Of a DNA stretch of 64,000 nt, positions 1-12,319 are shown in pieces. The translations under genes and the position numbers were made by a program. Source of the stretch: Anopheles merus (taxonomy: Eukaryota > Arthropoda > Insecta > Diptera > Culicidae); NCBI RefSeq assembly GCF_017562075.2, contig NC_054082.1, forward strand, positions 2,846,550-2,910,549. Direction: 5' to 3'. Position 1 is the stretch's first letter. The number at the start of each line of letters is the position of its first letter. The notes under the pieces are model-generated. The model had not been told where the DNA came from. It saw nothing but the letters and a program-made list of their open reading frames with translations, and ran no database searches.

Positions 1-2090
1 GACGGATTGCATCACGCTCGATTGCGCGTTTGAATCGACGGAAGCAGCAGATAAACAGCATGGCGGTACACGGTTCCACTTCCACAGCAGCCAACACCAC
101 TGCCAAGCGGAGCAATTTCCGTTTCTGTTACTGTGGCTGTGCTGGCTTGGCTTGGCTCAGCTCGGTTCGGCTTCGGCGTGCGACAGGAAAATGATGCAAT
201 GGAGGCTGCACCAAACGGCCTCACAGACGCTTCGACAAACTGTGTGTGTATGTGGCGGGACGAGAGAGCAATATGAAAACCAACTCAGACAGAAAAGGCA
301 CTATGCAAATGCCCTGGCAGTTCGACCAATACTTTCACGCCCAGAAATGCCTCCATATAAAATGTATTATTCATCAATTTCTCTTCGTCTCCCGTGCAAG
401 CAGTAGCAGAGAGTAATTGAAGCCTACGCACAGGAAATGGAAACGAACGCAACCAAGCCCTTCAAAGTGCAGCTTTTTTCCTGAACTGAATCTCAACTAA
501 TGGTCACTGTACGGCTAAATCATAACCCTTCTTTTGGATCAAATCCATGCCACCCGTGCCCCGTTTTGTGCGCTTCTTCCTACGACACTGCACCACTTGC
601 TGCTCTATGGTGGTGGTGTATGAGTTTGTGAGCACTGTGGGGTGAGGGGAGCGTTCCCTCAATAGGTACAGCAAAGCACCGTCGTCACCGTCGCCGTCGC
701 CATCGTCGTCATTTCCCCATTGAGCCTTTCAAATTCATTGGCCATGAAACAATTTGCTTGCAATCGTCTTCCTGCCCGTATGTTTATATGGGCTTGCCCC
801 TCTCTCTCTCTCCCCGCGTTGTAAAGCCATCCGAAATAGTACGTACGAGTTTAGAAAATGTACGCCCTGACACAGAAATGCATGGAAATGGCAAAGGCGT
901 GTGTTAGTGTGTGCGCGCGCGAGGGAAGCCCGTGTCTGCAATGCGATCACGTGCACCCAATCCCCAAACGCTCGGCGCATGCTTTGATGCGTCTGCCAAT
1001 CTGCGAGTTGGTAAGTTCGTGGAATGGGGGTGGATGAAAGTCAAGGTGAGTGAGTAGCGTTCGCATGGAATCTTCGTACTGTCAAGTCGGTTGTATGTTT
1101 TTTTTTTCTAAATTAATTTTAATGCCATCCCTTTGCTTGTTGATCGAGTGAAAAACGATTTAAAATCCTCTCACCGAAAAGAGCACCAAAACAGCACACA
1201 TCGTGGCACCGAAATTGTAATAAGCATAAGTGATGGTACGGGAAAACGCAACACCAGTACGCCATTTAGTAAAATACCAACACACAGCGACGCATTAACT
1301 CCGGTAAATGGCGTTTTTTGTTGTTTCGAGACTGGAAGGAAAACGCAGCGTGCCTACCCGTGTGACGGCATTCGGCGGGGCTATTATTAGCATTATTACC
1401 ATTGCCGACGGTGGCCGGGCATGTGATTTACTGGGTCATACAAGCAGCCATCATATTTCCTTTCGGGGGCCCGCGTGTCCCGCGCTTGAGCAACGCAGCG
1501 CAGCTTGTGCGCGTCGCTGTGGCGTGACTCTTTGCGCACTTGTTCTTCTACGCGGGAAACTGTTTTTTTCCCTCTCCGAAAAGGTGTCACTGAAAGTGTT
1601 CCCATCAGCTCGGGGGGAAAGGCACCTGTTTTTTTGTTAGGGAGCGAAAGGAGGAGGATTTAAATTTATTATGTGGAACAAACGCCTGATACACATTTAA
1701 TCCCAAACGCAAAATACCGTTAATAATAAATGCTTATCGCCCGATGGAAAGCTACCCAGTGGATGGGCCGGGTGCAAGAGGTTATTGTCCGGTAGGCGTT
1801 TGCTCATGAACTTGCTTGCTTGCGGTGGCGGTGGCATTTATGGCGGTCCCCTTAAATTGACCCCAAAATGTGGGGCGAGAACCTCCGGCCCAGCGAAGTG
1901 CAGTTGCCGATGCACTTTTGACCCACGAATTCCGGCGCCAATGGAGACAATGGAGTTTTGGGACAGCCACGGTGGAAAATGGCACACAATTTCCCAACGA
2001 TTGTTAATGTGTCGTGTGTTTGTTTACCCGTAAAGGCGCAGTTTTTGACACGAAACCCGTGGATAATTAAAAACTGTATCGGTGTTGTTT

Positions 2091-2095
<5 letters not shown>

Positions 2096-2124
<29 letters not shown>
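2096..2124. repeat. (CT)n microsatellite
   Basis: An uninterrupted CT dinucleotide tract of about 29 bases. GAGA-type tracts are common in insect intergenic DNA; nothing ties this one to a gene. Confidence 0.9.
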
Positions 2125-2128
<4 letters not shown>

Positions 2129-3284
2129 TTTCAATTGTTACCTCCGTGGGGTGCGAGCATTCCCAATTCGACAGATATTAACGCTTTTCACTTCCGCACG
2201 CATCGCACACGCGTTTAAACGCAAACACTACGCGCAAACGCGGGCGCTGAGAAAAATCTTCCTCACTTTCGGTACGCACACCCACTTTAGCTTGATGGCA
2301 GACGCATAAACACTGCCGGTGAATGGGCAACGATGGGAGAAACACTACCTCAGCACGCTCGTAAACAAAATTTCCCATCGCGGTGCATTTTCCACCCCCT
2401 CCCCCCCCCCCCTCCGATTTATGGGGCGCAAAGAAAGCCCACCGAAACCGTTCTCAGCTTATCACTTTCTCTTTGGGTCGGTTGGCTACAAGGCTTCAGC
2501 GCAAGCGAGTAGTCGTCGCGGCAGGAAGTGGTCTTCTGCTTGTTAAATATTCGAACGAGCGACGATCATCGTGATGGTTCATCTACATAAATGAGTGGTA
2601 GTGGATGGTTGCGCGGGAAAATCTAGCCCAACCCCACCTTCTAAGTTCGACTAAATCACTCCATTTCCTCGCACCGGATACCAGCGGCGCAACGGTTCCG
2701 TTTGTTAAGCTTTAACGAAGGTAATTAATTCGATACCATCGATGGATGGTGGTTGCCACGGTTACAGCTACAGCCGATAACCTTAGCAGCCTAAGATCTT
2801 GCGAACCGCAAAAGGTCTCTCACGCGGCAGAATGCACCGCTTCCGCCCCAGCAGACCTTCGGGAGGGCGCAGTCGATTCGTTCGGCGGTTGAAATGAAGC
2901 GTTACATTTCAAAATCGAACTGTATCACAGTGCAAGGTTTGTGGTGAATTGGTCCGATGTTGCTGCTGTTGCGTCTTAAGAACATCTACTTGGAGGGTTA
3001 ATGTTGTAAGGTTGATCAATTAATTGCACTCGTTGCAAACTACTAGGAGTACACTGATAAGGAAGCGATCATCACGTCCTAATCAAGGTTCGAATAAACC
3101 ACCACCATTACGCTTCTAATTGTGATATAAATTGGAACTTATGTAAATGGCCTCAAACGAAACAGCATTTTATGATTTGTGTTAAGCTAATCATAATCCA
3201 TGCTGGCGCACCAGCATTTGTACCGCAACTAACAATGCTCACTGCCGCTTACCATTCATTCTACTCCATTGTTTCTTGCCAACA

Positions 3285-3302
3285 CCCCCCCCCCCCCCCC
3301 CC
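3285..3302. repeat. Poly-C run, 18 bases
   Basis: A homopolymer of 18 C residues. Its length is likely variable between individuals and prone to sequencing error. Confidence 0.9.
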
Positions 3303-5540
3303 TGTGTAGAACCTCGTAACGAACACGAACCGTTTGGTACTGCCCCGCTGAGGGCCCTGCAGGCTGCTGAGCTTCTGTCTGGTGCAGCCACAACGCCACA
3401 ACGGCCTCCAGCCGGCAAGAAGATTCGGTCGGTGGGGTTTGGCGGCGAGTTGTAAATAAAAGTTGTGCTTTTCGTCGTTGCGGACGGTTGCAACTTCACA
3501 AAACATACAATTTTCGCAACCCGACCGACCGGGCCCGTGTCTGGGCTGCCCGTGGATGCACTCGAGTGAAAATGCACATGCGGCCTCGAAGAAGAAGAAA
3601 AAAAGAAAAGATGGATGCTATAATAAGGGACCCCCCCCCCTCCGCCATGTGTGTTTTGGGGCGCCCGAACATACAAGCATTGTGACAAGTGCATTGCGTC
3701 AGTCGCTGACGCGTTGTGGCGTTTGAAAGGAAAAAGGGCCACCGCAAGACTGGCTGACTTGCTTGTTGTTTGTTTAGGAGTCGGCAGTCGGTAGAAATTA
3801 GGATAGCACGCTTCAGTGCGGTGCGGTGTCGTTGATGTACTGGTGAGATAAAATGGGGCCACTTAAGGGTGTCACGTTGGAGGTTGAAGGGTCAATTTGA
3901 TACTAATTATGTACAGGATCCTTCCAAGGATGTAGAAGAAGATGAAGATTGATCACATTAACTGTTACATCGCTTGAAACCCCTTTTACCAATAATACAA
4001 CACAAATAACCCATACAAAAAGTACACCGTATGACTTTCAAGAAACCATTTCAAAAGCCTCATTACAACGAACAAAGCTGACAAATTGCATAACTCCATG
4101 CCGGAACGGCCACAGTTTTGGAATGCACTTGCGCTAAGCCGACATATGTCGAACACTTCCCCGTTATACAGCGGTGACCACACTCGACCCACAAAAAAGG
4201 GTTCAGCTGCTGTCGCACTTTTCTCCAAGGTGTCGGCACTTTTCACTACGAACAAAGTGTTCGCTCACCCTGCCTCGGAAGTGCCACCGGGAAAATGGTC
4301 CGACAGTTTAGAGCCCTACTTTTTTGACCCAACATGGCCTGAGGAAATAACAGCAACAAAAACCCTCCGGTCCTCCGGTTGTGGAGTTATTTGGGAGGAA
4401 GTGATTAAAAGCGTGCGGCTCAAATCTCGTCCAAGCGTTGGCGCCCCCCGTGTAAAACCCTTTCACCAGCGATCAAGCGGCCAATTAATTAGGTTGAATC
4501 AATCGATGATGGTGATAGTGATGATGGATCATTTCACCGCCGGGATGAATGAAATACAAAAGCAATACAAAAAAACTACCATGTCGGAACAACCATCCCT
4601 CACCCGGATCGGAAGTCGTACGGCAATGCATCTCCATGGCAACGCATAGCACTCCATCGATCAAACGAGTGTATCGATGGCATTTTGACCCTGCTTGGGG
4701 CATACTTCCCTCATTCCGGCAGAGAAGAGCTTCGCAGAGCCTTTGATGAAGTCAGTCCGTATTCCAACTGCGACATTCTTGGAGGTGTTTTTCATCCGTT
4801 TAATCCAGCTCGATTAGCGATCGGGGTGGGAATTTTCACTCACCCTTTTTCCCCGATGAAAGTGAAACAGTTCTGAAAAGAAAGGTGATTTGAAATAGAA
4901 ATCAATTGTTTGCAGCTGGCGCATAAATAGAATTTATCCCCCCTCCGTTCAATCTTGCTTTTCTCGGAAGTGTCCCCGTTTGTTTTCCAGCTCTCGGTTT
5001 TGCTCCAACCGGGGTGGGTGGGGGTGTGTGTGTGCAAAGATAGAAAGTGTTTTTTTGTTTTGCTTTTGGGAGAATTGAAGATCGCACAACAATATTCGCA
5101 CCATTGTTTCACACCCTACCCAACAGTGGGTCGGGTGCGTCTGGTGATGTTGGAGATGAGCTTTTTCTTGTTTCCCCTGGCCGGCGCCAGTTTCCATCGG
5201 AATTTTACTTCCGCTTGCACCACCAACAACAACAACAACAACAAGCTCCATGCACCAGACGCAGTTTGTCTGCAAACTTTCCCAAAAACACAAGCGAAAC
5301 GATTGCACTTCCTACTTGCGTTTTCTGTGCTTTTCACTCTTGCTCTCCCTCTCTCCCGCTTATTCATCTTCAATCAAATCATTTATTTATGCTAATTGTT
5401 TGCACCAGTTTTGCACGTTGTTCCGCCGTATCTTTCGCCCCCTAACAAACGGGCAATGTTCCGGCGTTGCAAAAGCGCACCGTGTGCGCAACTGTTTGTG
5501 TTCCTCATTATAGCGTTTGCTGCCATCTTATTGCGTGCTT

Positions 5541-5546
5541 TCAGTG
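5541..5546 (+). promoter_or_regulatory. Candidate initiator for the CCDC63/114-like gene
   Basis: TCAGTG lies 59 bases upstream of the start codon and resembles the insect initiator (TCAKTY), with +1 at A5543. GGTTA at 5571-5575 matches the DPE pentamer RGWYV but sits at +29, one base beyond the strict +28 position, so the pairing is doubtful. Confidence 0.3.
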
Positions 5547-5601
5547 AGCTACAGGCACGACGCGCCCCGCGGTTACTTAGTGCAAACGCGAAACCCCAGC
5601 C

Positions 5602-7221
5602 ATGTCCAGCCAACCGAAGATGGCGTCGGAGATCGGGGCGGCCGAGCAGTACGAGATGGATCAGCTGGCAGAGGCGGAGATATCGCGGCTGCAGAAGCTG
5701 CTCCGGACGCTGCTGAACGAGCGCGCCTCGTTCCTGGACACGAAATCGAAAGCGCTGCGCAAGTTCGAGCAAAACATCCGCGTGCTCGAGAAGGAAAAGC
5801 AGCAGCTGCAGCTGCAGCTGAACTGCGAGGAGAACGGTACGCACTCCAAGCGCGAGCAGGAGCTGGAGGGTGTGCTGGAGCTGGCGTACGATCGGCAGGA
5901 AAAGGCACACCAGGCGCTGAAGGCGAAGAAGGACAGTCTGTGGGAGCTGGAGGGCCACATCAAGAAGATCCACCGCGAGATTGCCGAGATACGGAACAAC
6001 GAGGTGACGGACAATCTGTACAACGAAACCATTGCCAAGGCGCAACAGTCCGTCAAGAAGCTGGAGAACCGGCTGGACGTGGTGAACAAGCGGGCCGGTG
6101 CGGTTATGGCAGAGAATGCGCAGTTGCGTCAAACCATCGACCACATGCTGACGGAACGGGCCACCTTCAACATCATGTGGGAGAAGCTGGTGAACAAGCT
6201 GAACGAGGGCAAGCGCTACATGATCGATCTGATCGAGCAGGCCACCTCGGCGTACGATACGAGGGAGGAGCTCTGCACCAAGCTGCAGATCCTCAAGGAT
6301 AAGGGCCAAAGCGACAAGCTGGCCCACATACAGGAGATGCGCGAGCTGCAGCGCAAGCTCGATCACGACGCCAAGCTGCAAGAGTTCCTGGGCATCAAGG
6401 GGCAGCGGCGCGCCAATGCGGAGCTGGAGGAGCGCGAGGCACAGAAGCGCAAGAAGATGCTGGAGCATCTCGAGAAGCAGTACCAGGAGTACGAGCAGAT
6501 CATGACGCGCATCATGAACTTCTCGGGCGAGGACGACATCGACCGGCTGGTGGCCAAGTTCATCAAAAAGGAGGAGGAAAACTTTGCCCTCTTCAACTAC
6601 GTGAACGAGCTGAGCCACGAGGTGGAAACGCTCACCGAAAGTGTGCAACTGTTGCAGGACAACATTGGTTTGTAGCTGCCGTTGCGAGGGTCGAAGGAGA
6701 GGAGTTTAATTATTTTTCAATGTTTTTTTTTTTGTGTGCTTTTCCACAGCGGAACAGATAGCAATCAACGAGTCGAAGGAACACTCGCAGGACGACAACA
6801 TCGATGCACTGCGCCTCGCAGAACAGGAGTGTCGTGAGGCGGCCGAGACGGCCCAGGAAGTTAAGCTGAAGTTGGACGTTAAGCTGGACGAGCTGCTGAG
6901 AATGGCTGAACGGATATACAAGTAAGAAAATGGGATCGACTAGGAGCATCTTTTACAGCACACGTGACTAATGTCTTTTGGGGAAATTTCCACAGACTTC
7001 TCATGTGCGATGAGGCGCCCATACTGAACCTGCTCAACAACGAACGTCGGGTGACGCTGAACAATGCTAAACTGTTCCTAGGCATCATCGAGCGCCGGGT
7101 GCTGAGCATCATCAGCAACGTCACCTACATTGAGCCGACGACAAAGATCCTGGGCAAGAAGGATCGCGTACCGAACTTTAACGTAAAGGAGTCGGCCAAG
7201 GTGCGCATTGAAAGGAACTAA
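5602..7221 (+). CDS. Outer dynein arm docking complex coiled-coil protein (CCDC63/CCDC114/ODAD1 family)
   Basis: There are three coding exons, 5602-6667, 6750-6921 and 6996-7221, giving 487 residues. Both introns are GT-AG (82 and 74 nt) and the phases agree. The protein is almost entirely coiled coil; the first ~355 residues are rich in E, K, Q, L and R heptads. The stretch around residues 95-225 (KIHREIAEIRNNEVTDNLYN, then an AENAQLRQTIDHM-type segment followed by TERATFNIMW) resembles the DC2 family that anchors outer dynein arms to axonemal doublets. This is family knowledge, not an alignment. Drosophila relatives act in sperm flagella (wampa) and ciliated sensory neurons. Human CCDC63 and CCDC114 are somewhat longer, 560-670 residues. 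The start ATG has a good context (A/C at -3 to -1) and a second in-frame ATG follows six codons later. Which paralogue it is cannot be decided here. Confidence 0.82.
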
Positions 7222-7974
7222 ACCACGCGGAAACGATTTTATACGAACAGTTTTGTATTAGTTTGCACGATTCTCTAACCATTCTGTGGCACTGGGTTTT
7301 GTAAATGGTTCTTGTATGTTTTGTAAGAAAACGAGAAATACATGCACTTGTATACATATAAATTAGTACAACCATACTAAAGCTATGATTTGTTATCGAA
7401 ACTATAAATATACACCGCTGTCGGTAGTGCTTACTTCTGTCCTTGATTAATGATTACTGTGCTGTAGCATTCACGAACCGATGCATTTGGTTCGGTTCTG
7501 GAGGGTTCAGGGAATTATAGAGGAAACATTTATCATACCTATGACTGTTGTCTGTGCTTTTGTTTAGTGATGATAAGCTCACCATGACCTTTCCAGGCTC
7601 TAACTATGTAGCTAAAATGTACGTTCTGATTCTTTTTTGTCCAACAAAAATGCAACAAAAGAAAATCCCCATCCGGAGGGAAATGAACCGAGATACGATT
7701 CCTACACCAACGATGATGCATCCTGATCATCACAGTTATCGTACGTTCCCGAGTACCTCCGGTTACGACTGTGCTCTATTCCACCACCACTGCCACCACC
7801 TCCGATGCTTCTTCTTCGTTCCACATCCACCTTTGCCATTTCCAGCACGTGTCGCTCGTTATTGTCCTCGAAGGATCGCCGGACCGTGCCGGTTCCTACG
7901 CGCTCATCAGTCTCATTGCGTTTGTCCGTGTGAAAACTGGTTTGATCCTCGCAGCCGGGATCGTGCTCGAAATA
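7222..7974. other. Tail-to-tail spacer between the ODAD1-like gene and ste14
   Basis: This 753-nt spacer must hold the 3' UTRs of both convergent genes. It is A/T-rich just after the plus-strand stop. I did not find a canonical AATAAA close to the plus-strand stop. Open frames here, such as the plus frame entering 7548-8114, are shadows of the ste14 last exon. Confidence 0.5.
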
Positions 7975-9128
7975 TCATGGTTCCACGCGGAACCCGCTTA
8001 TGTACGGCAGGCCGGAGGGAACACGCTCCTGGTACTGGATGTACTCTTCGCCGAAAAAGTTCAGCAGCGTTATTTCCTCCATCAGTATTCGGTCGTGGAA
8101 AAATTTCCAGCTAGCGATTGCGTAAATTACGCAGCACACGGGATTGGCCAGCGTAATCTAAGAGGGTTCAAAGGGAATGTTAATAGCGCAACGATCATTT
8201 CATTTTCAAATTTCGCCGTGTCATCTACCTGTGTGCCTATCGACCAATAGAACCATCCCACGTAGGAAGGGTGTCTCATCCAACCATAAACACCGTGTGT
8301 CACCAGCTCGTGCTCGTTGTGTCGTTCAAATTGAACCTGAAAGGAAAACCAGCCGTTTAATCGTCTGAATTACATTGCCCCCGGGATCTGTGCTCTCTTA
8401 CGATGTGACTAAAGTTCTTGCTGGCCGTTATCATTGCCACCTTCCGGAGTGATTCTCCCGCTAGACACAGCAGCAAGCCAGCAATCCATACCGATTTGTA
8501 TGTTTTCATTTCTGGAACAAGCGTCGTACAACATGAGCAGGAGGAATGCATTAAAAACCCACGACCTTACTGCTTACCTGGGAAGTAATGCACCTCAACG
8601 AAATACTCAATCCAGCTTGCCGCAGCGGCCAACCCGTAATGTATCGAGTGGTTCAGAATGAACGAGTCGGGTGACAGCGTTTTCGGGTTGCAAATGGCAA
8701 TACCCAGATATTCCGTGTAATGAAACAGTGCCATCAGGGTGGCATAGATGCCAAACGATTTGTACTGCTCCTGAGCGTAAAGGACAACAACGATTCCGGC
8801 TGATAATACAGTTCCCAGGAATGCCGCCCTCACAGCAATCTGTGGATAAACGGAAAGCAACACAAAAAATAGTACAATTCGTTCATTACATACAAATTGA
8901 TGATAACCCGGACTGAAGCGGCTAGCTCACCTGATAATCCCGCGGGTTGTATCTTATCCGTATGATAACGTTCAGCGCAATGTAGTAGCCCACCGAAAGG
9001 GCCACCTTGGTCCATATGCTTTCCTCGTGCAGGAATGCTTCTGCCCCGTAGAACACCAGCAAGCTGGCCATTCCGCCCAGAAAGCAGTACAGGCTCAGTC
9101 TTCCCTCGTAGCACAACATTATGGCCAT
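7975..9128 (-). CDS. ste14: Protein-S-isoprenylcysteine O-methyltransferase (ICMT / Ste14)
   Basis: The enzyme transfers methyl from S-adenosylmethionine to the C-terminal prenylcysteine of CAAX proteins such as Ras, Rho and lamins at the ER membrane. Five exons on the minus strand, 8931-9128, 8578-8839, 8402-8511, 8229-8336 and 7975-8157, join with GT-AG junctions and consistent phase into 286 residues; human ICMT has 284. Several hydrophobic membrane segments are visible, for example LSVGYYIALNVII (residues 44-56) and AAFLGTVLSAGIVVVLYA. The signature lies in exon 4: HNEHELVTHGVYGWMRHPSYVG (residues 196-217) is the SAM and carboxyl-methyl-binding region, followed by the NP and the C-terminal EEIxxLNFFGEEYIQYQERVPSGLPYI motif. 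Its start lies 382 nt from the mRpL20 start, so the two genes diverge from a shared promoter region. Confidence 0.95.
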
Positions 9129-9510
9129 GGTTCACAGATTTCGCACACCCGTCCTAATGATCCCTTTGCTTTCTCAATGCTTGTACGTTACCCCGCCGAC
9201 CAGATCTTTGTACATGTTGTGCTTGAATCGTTGCTTTTTCTCACCAACCAACGCTTTGTGCACCTTCTGCTAACTTTTCGCTGATATTTTTCCGGTTTTC
9301 TGCACTGTTTGTTTTGATGGCTGCTAGCGCCCTCTCGCGGCAATCGAGCTCCGACAGCTGACATCCGACAGTGTTTTCCTCGCGAACGCCGTTTGACAAG
9401 CGTGACATTACGTAAAAAATTGCACATGTTTGTTTTGTTTTGGGCTCGGCACAACTTTGCCGGGATAATCGGATTTGGAGAGCTAAATTTATAGCTTTGC
9501 CCCCAGAAAC
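9129..9510. promoter_or_regulatory. Divergent ste14 / mRpL20 promoter region
   Basis: The two start codons are only 382 nt apart, so both promoters lie here. Visible elements are GACAGCTGACA (9353-9363) and GTTTGACAAG (9391-9400), a motif class that recurs ahead of SUCLG1 and SDE2, plus a CTCF-like string at 9327-9340 described separately. No TATA box at a convincing distance. Confidence 0.6.
9327..9340 (-). promoter_or_regulatory. CTCF-like core motif
   Basis: The minus strand reads CCGCGAGAGGGCGC, matching 12 of 14 positions of the CTCF consensus CCASYAGRKGGCRS, including all nine core positions AGRKGGCRS. It lies in the ste14/mRpL20 divergent promoter. Motif matching only. Confidence 0.35.
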
Positions 9511-9974
9511 ATGGTTTTTACATCGGTGGTGAACTTTGTGCGGTCCCGGGGACCGGACGAGTTCTGGAGAAAGCGCAGGATTTTCAAACTAGCCGCAGTA
9601 AGTACAGTTGGAAGAACCGCGCCGCAAGCCCCACACTCATGCAATGTGTCTGTGCAATTATTTTTCAGCACTACATCGGTCGTCGGCGCAATTGCTATTC
9701 CATTGCGATTCGAAATGTAAACCGAGCCCTTGCCTACGCCACGAAAGGACGTGAGCTGAAGAAGGAGGATATGCGAGAGCTGTGGACACAGCGAGTCAAT
9801 GCGGGGTGCGAGCAGCATGGTATGCAGTTTGCCGACTTCCAGTATGGGCTGTATCGCAATGATATTCTGTTGAACCGAAAAGTGTTGGCCGACTTGGCCA
9901 TTTGGGAACCGAGAACGTTTGAGGCGCTTGCCAAGATAAGCCAGCAAGTTCCAGAGGAGGGTGAGCTTCTGTAA
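9511..9974 (+). CDS. mRpL20: Mitochondrial large-subunit ribosomal protein bL20m
   Basis: A structural protein of the mitochondrial 39S ribosomal subunit that binds large-subunit rRNA early in assembly. Two exons, 9511-9597 and 9669-9974, with a 71-nt GT-AG intron in phase 0, give 130 residues; the human protein has 149. The N-terminus carries the basic bL20 signature: FWRKRRIFKLAA, then across the junction HYIGRRRNCYSIAIRNVNRALAYATKGR, and later RELWTQRVNAGCEQHGMQFADF, corresponding to the RxLWIxRINAAxRxxGxxYSxF core of bacterial L20. The last 40 residues include LNRKVLADLAIWEP, the usual end of the domain. No separate long targeting peptide is visible; the basic N-terminus probably serves. 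A poly(A) signal lies at 10077-10082. Confidence 0.93.
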
Positions 9975-10076
9975 ACAGTTTTTTTTTTCTCATCGGGATC
10001 GACTTTGAATATGATCTTTTAACTATTTACAGGAAGTGGAGATAAATAAGTGATTCAATAAGTATGTAGCTCTTGG

Positions 10077-10082
10077 AATAAA
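10077..10082 (+). terminator. Poly(A) signal AATAAA of mRpL20
   Basis: Canonical AATAAA 103 nt past the mRpL20 stop, before the next gene's promoter. Confidence 0.7.
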
Positions 10083-10201
10083 TCGATGTAAAAAGTATTA
10101 AAAGTTATTTTCATTAAAACTACGTTCACGAAGAAATATCCGAAGAAAACAGCGGAAAATAATAACCACGAGACGGCAACACTGCCGACCGTCTGGCAGC
10201 C

Positions 10202-10230
10202 CTGTCAGCTTTGCTCGCGAGCTGTCAAAT
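10202..10230. promoter_or_regulatory. CTGTCAG / GCTGTCAAA promoter motif ahead of SUCLG1
   Basis: CTGTCAG (10202-10208) and GCTGTCAAA (10221-10229) lie 110-138 nt upstream of the SUCLG1 start codon. The same word, in either orientation, occurs 110-160 nt ahead of mRpL20 and SDE2. Confidence 0.4.
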
Positions 10231-10339
10231 CCAGTCGACAAATTGCTCATCGAACTAGACCGAGGGTTCCGATTAAAACGCGACTTTGCACCTTACGGCC
10301 TCGGATTCTACCTAAATTCCGCATTTTCTGCTTCCAACG

Positions 10340-12319
10340 ATGGCTGCCGCAAGTGCAAGGCTTTTCTCCCGGGTAAAAGGTAAGTGCTGGAGCGGTGCCG
10401 AATCGAATCAGGGCTGGCCCGTGCGGCGTATTCGCGAAAACAGTTCGCAAAATTACATAATCCCGAATAATAGAAAGGGCCTGCGGTCACACACACGCCG
10501 CAGACATTGCGGAGGTGCGCCTGGTGCGGTTTCCTAATCAAGTTGTGCCTGCATCTATTATCAACGTCGCCTAACTCGTTTTGCATGATTAAATCTTCGT
10601 CATCGTGCGGCGGTTTGTTTATTAGCCTTGTGCGTCCAGTTTTCGCACGCAGTAGCCCGGTCGGTTCGGTGAAGGTGGTGTGTGCCAAAGGGCTGGTTAA
10701 CCTTTGCCTCGATGACGTATTATGCATGATCAAACAAAGTGTTAACGTTCCGTTCTTTTCTTTCCTTTTTTCCTAGATGGTTTCTCGACCAGCGTCCGGT
10801 TCGCGAGCTACGAAGCCACGCGCAAGAACCTGAAGCTGAACTCGAACTCGAAAGTTATCTGCCAGGGATTCACCGGCAAGCAGGGAACCTTCCACTCGCA
10901 GCAGGCCATCGAGTATGGCACCAAGCTGGTCGGTGGAGTGTCCCCCGGCAAGGGTGGCCGCACGCACCTGGACCGACCAGTGTTCAACACGGTGGCCGAA
11001 GCGAAGAAGGCTACTGGCGCGGAAGCGTCCGTCATTTACGTGCCGCCGCCCGGTGCCGCAAAGGCCATCATGGAAGCGATCGAGGCTGAGATGCCACTGA
11101 TCGTGTGCATTACCGAGGGAGTGCCCCAGCACGACATGGTGAAGGTGAAGCACGCCCTGCTGGCGCAGGACAAGTCCCGTCTCGTCGGTCCCAACTGCCC
11201 CGGAATCATTGCGCCCGAGCAAGTAAGTAGCACCGTGTGAGGAATGTTGTGTTGGGATGAAATGAGAACGACCGTCGGTCGGTGTGTGTGTGTGTGTGAA
11301 ACGGCGTTGTTTTTGTGAGTGATTGCCGGCCCACTGCGGCATTATCTTCACAAGACAAAGTTCAATATTCAACGAAGAAATGACCTCTTGCCGGGAAGAG
11401 ATAAGAGCTGTAGCTCCGCTGTGGACGCGGAACTCTGTCTCTAGTGCATGTAAACAAGATTCGTTGATTAAAACCGCTCCCCGCGACGGACGGTCGCATC
11501 TTCTATTGCCGAAAGGTGCTGTTACGTCGCAACAAGCAGCGCGATGTTGAGGTTGGTTTCGTACCAGCTTTCAATGCCATATGGAACCGGTGAACAAATG
11601 AAGCAAAATGTCGTGGATAAAAATAGAACAATGTGTGAATGATGCTTGGCACGAACCGCCGATGCGGCAACAGATGTTGCCGCGCTGTCACGCTCTGGCC
11701 GATTACGTATAATGAATTGTTCGATCGCTTCAATTTTTCCGCAGTGCAAAATCGGTATTATGCCGGGACATATTCACAAGCGCGGCAAGATCGGAGTCGT
11801 GTCCCGGTCCGGCACGCTGACCTACGAAGCCGTCCACCAGACGACCGAGGTCGGCCTCGGCCAGACGCTGTGCGTCGGCATTGGTGGCGATCCGTTCAAC
11901 GGAACCGACTTCATCGACTGCCTGGAGGTCTTCCTGAAGGATCCCGACACCAAGGGCATCATCCTGATCGGTGAGATTGGTGGTGTGGCCGAGGAAAAGG
12001 CCGCCGATTATCTTATGCAGTACAACCAGGTAGGTGGTTTGCATCGGCTTACCACGGGAAAACTTCTTTGCGTTCGTCGTTTAACTTTCGTTTGGTTTTT
12101 TAGGGCATCAAAGCGAAACCAGTAGTATCGTTCATTGCTGGCCTTTCGGCCCCGCCCGGTCGCCGTATGGGTCATGCTGGTGCCATCATTTCCGGCGGAA
12201 AGGGCGGTGCTCAGGATAAGATCAACGCGCTCGAGAAGGCCGGTGTGATCGTCACGAGAAGCCCGGCCCAGATGGGCAAGGAGCTGATCAAAGAGATGAA
12301 GAGATTGGAGCTGGTTTAG
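10340..12319 (+). CDS. SUCLG1: Succinyl-CoA ligase [ADP/GDP-forming] subunit alpha, mitochondrial
   Basis: The alpha subunit of the citric-acid-cycle enzyme that converts succinyl-CoA, phosphate and NDP to succinate, CoA and NTP in the mitochondrial matrix. Four exons, 10340-10379, 10777-11222, 11745-12029 and 12104-12319, join in phase to 328 residues; human SUCLG1 has 346. A short basic, Ser/Ala-rich N-terminus (MAAASARLFSRVK) serves as targeting peptide and its own exon. The CoA-binding Rossmann domain follows (VICQGFTGKQGTFHSQQAIE, GGVSPGKGG, PPPGAA, ITEGVPQHDM, LVGPNCPGI). The ligase domain has VSRSGTLTYEA, GIGGDPFNGTDF and GEIGG. The phosphorylated histidine is H281 in RRMGHAGAIISGGKG. 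All key residues are intact. Introns 1 and 3 follow the domain borders loosely. A GTP/ATP-specific beta subunit would be encoded elsewhere. Confidence 0.97.

Larger units (their letters stand above)
1..5540. other. Intergenic or intronic sequence, no supported gene
   Basis: I find no exon chain or recognisable protein here. It contains a CT microsatellite (2096-2124), an 18-base C run (3285-3302) and scattered purine- or pyrimidine-rich tracts. The longest open frames are about 207 codons (minus, 3239-3862, running through the C run) and 187 codons (plus, 4086-4649, first true ATG at 4098). Neither has a recognisable domain or plausible splice partners. It may be the flank or a long intron of a gene lying to the left. 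Confidence 0.5.

Noticed and set aside
3239..3862. 207-codon minus-strand open frame
   Set aside because: It runs through an 18-base C run and low-complexity glycine and serine stretches, with no recognisable similarity.
4086..4649. 187-codon plus-strand open frame
   Set aside because: Its first true ATG is 12 nt in; no domain, no splice partners and no neighbouring signal support it.
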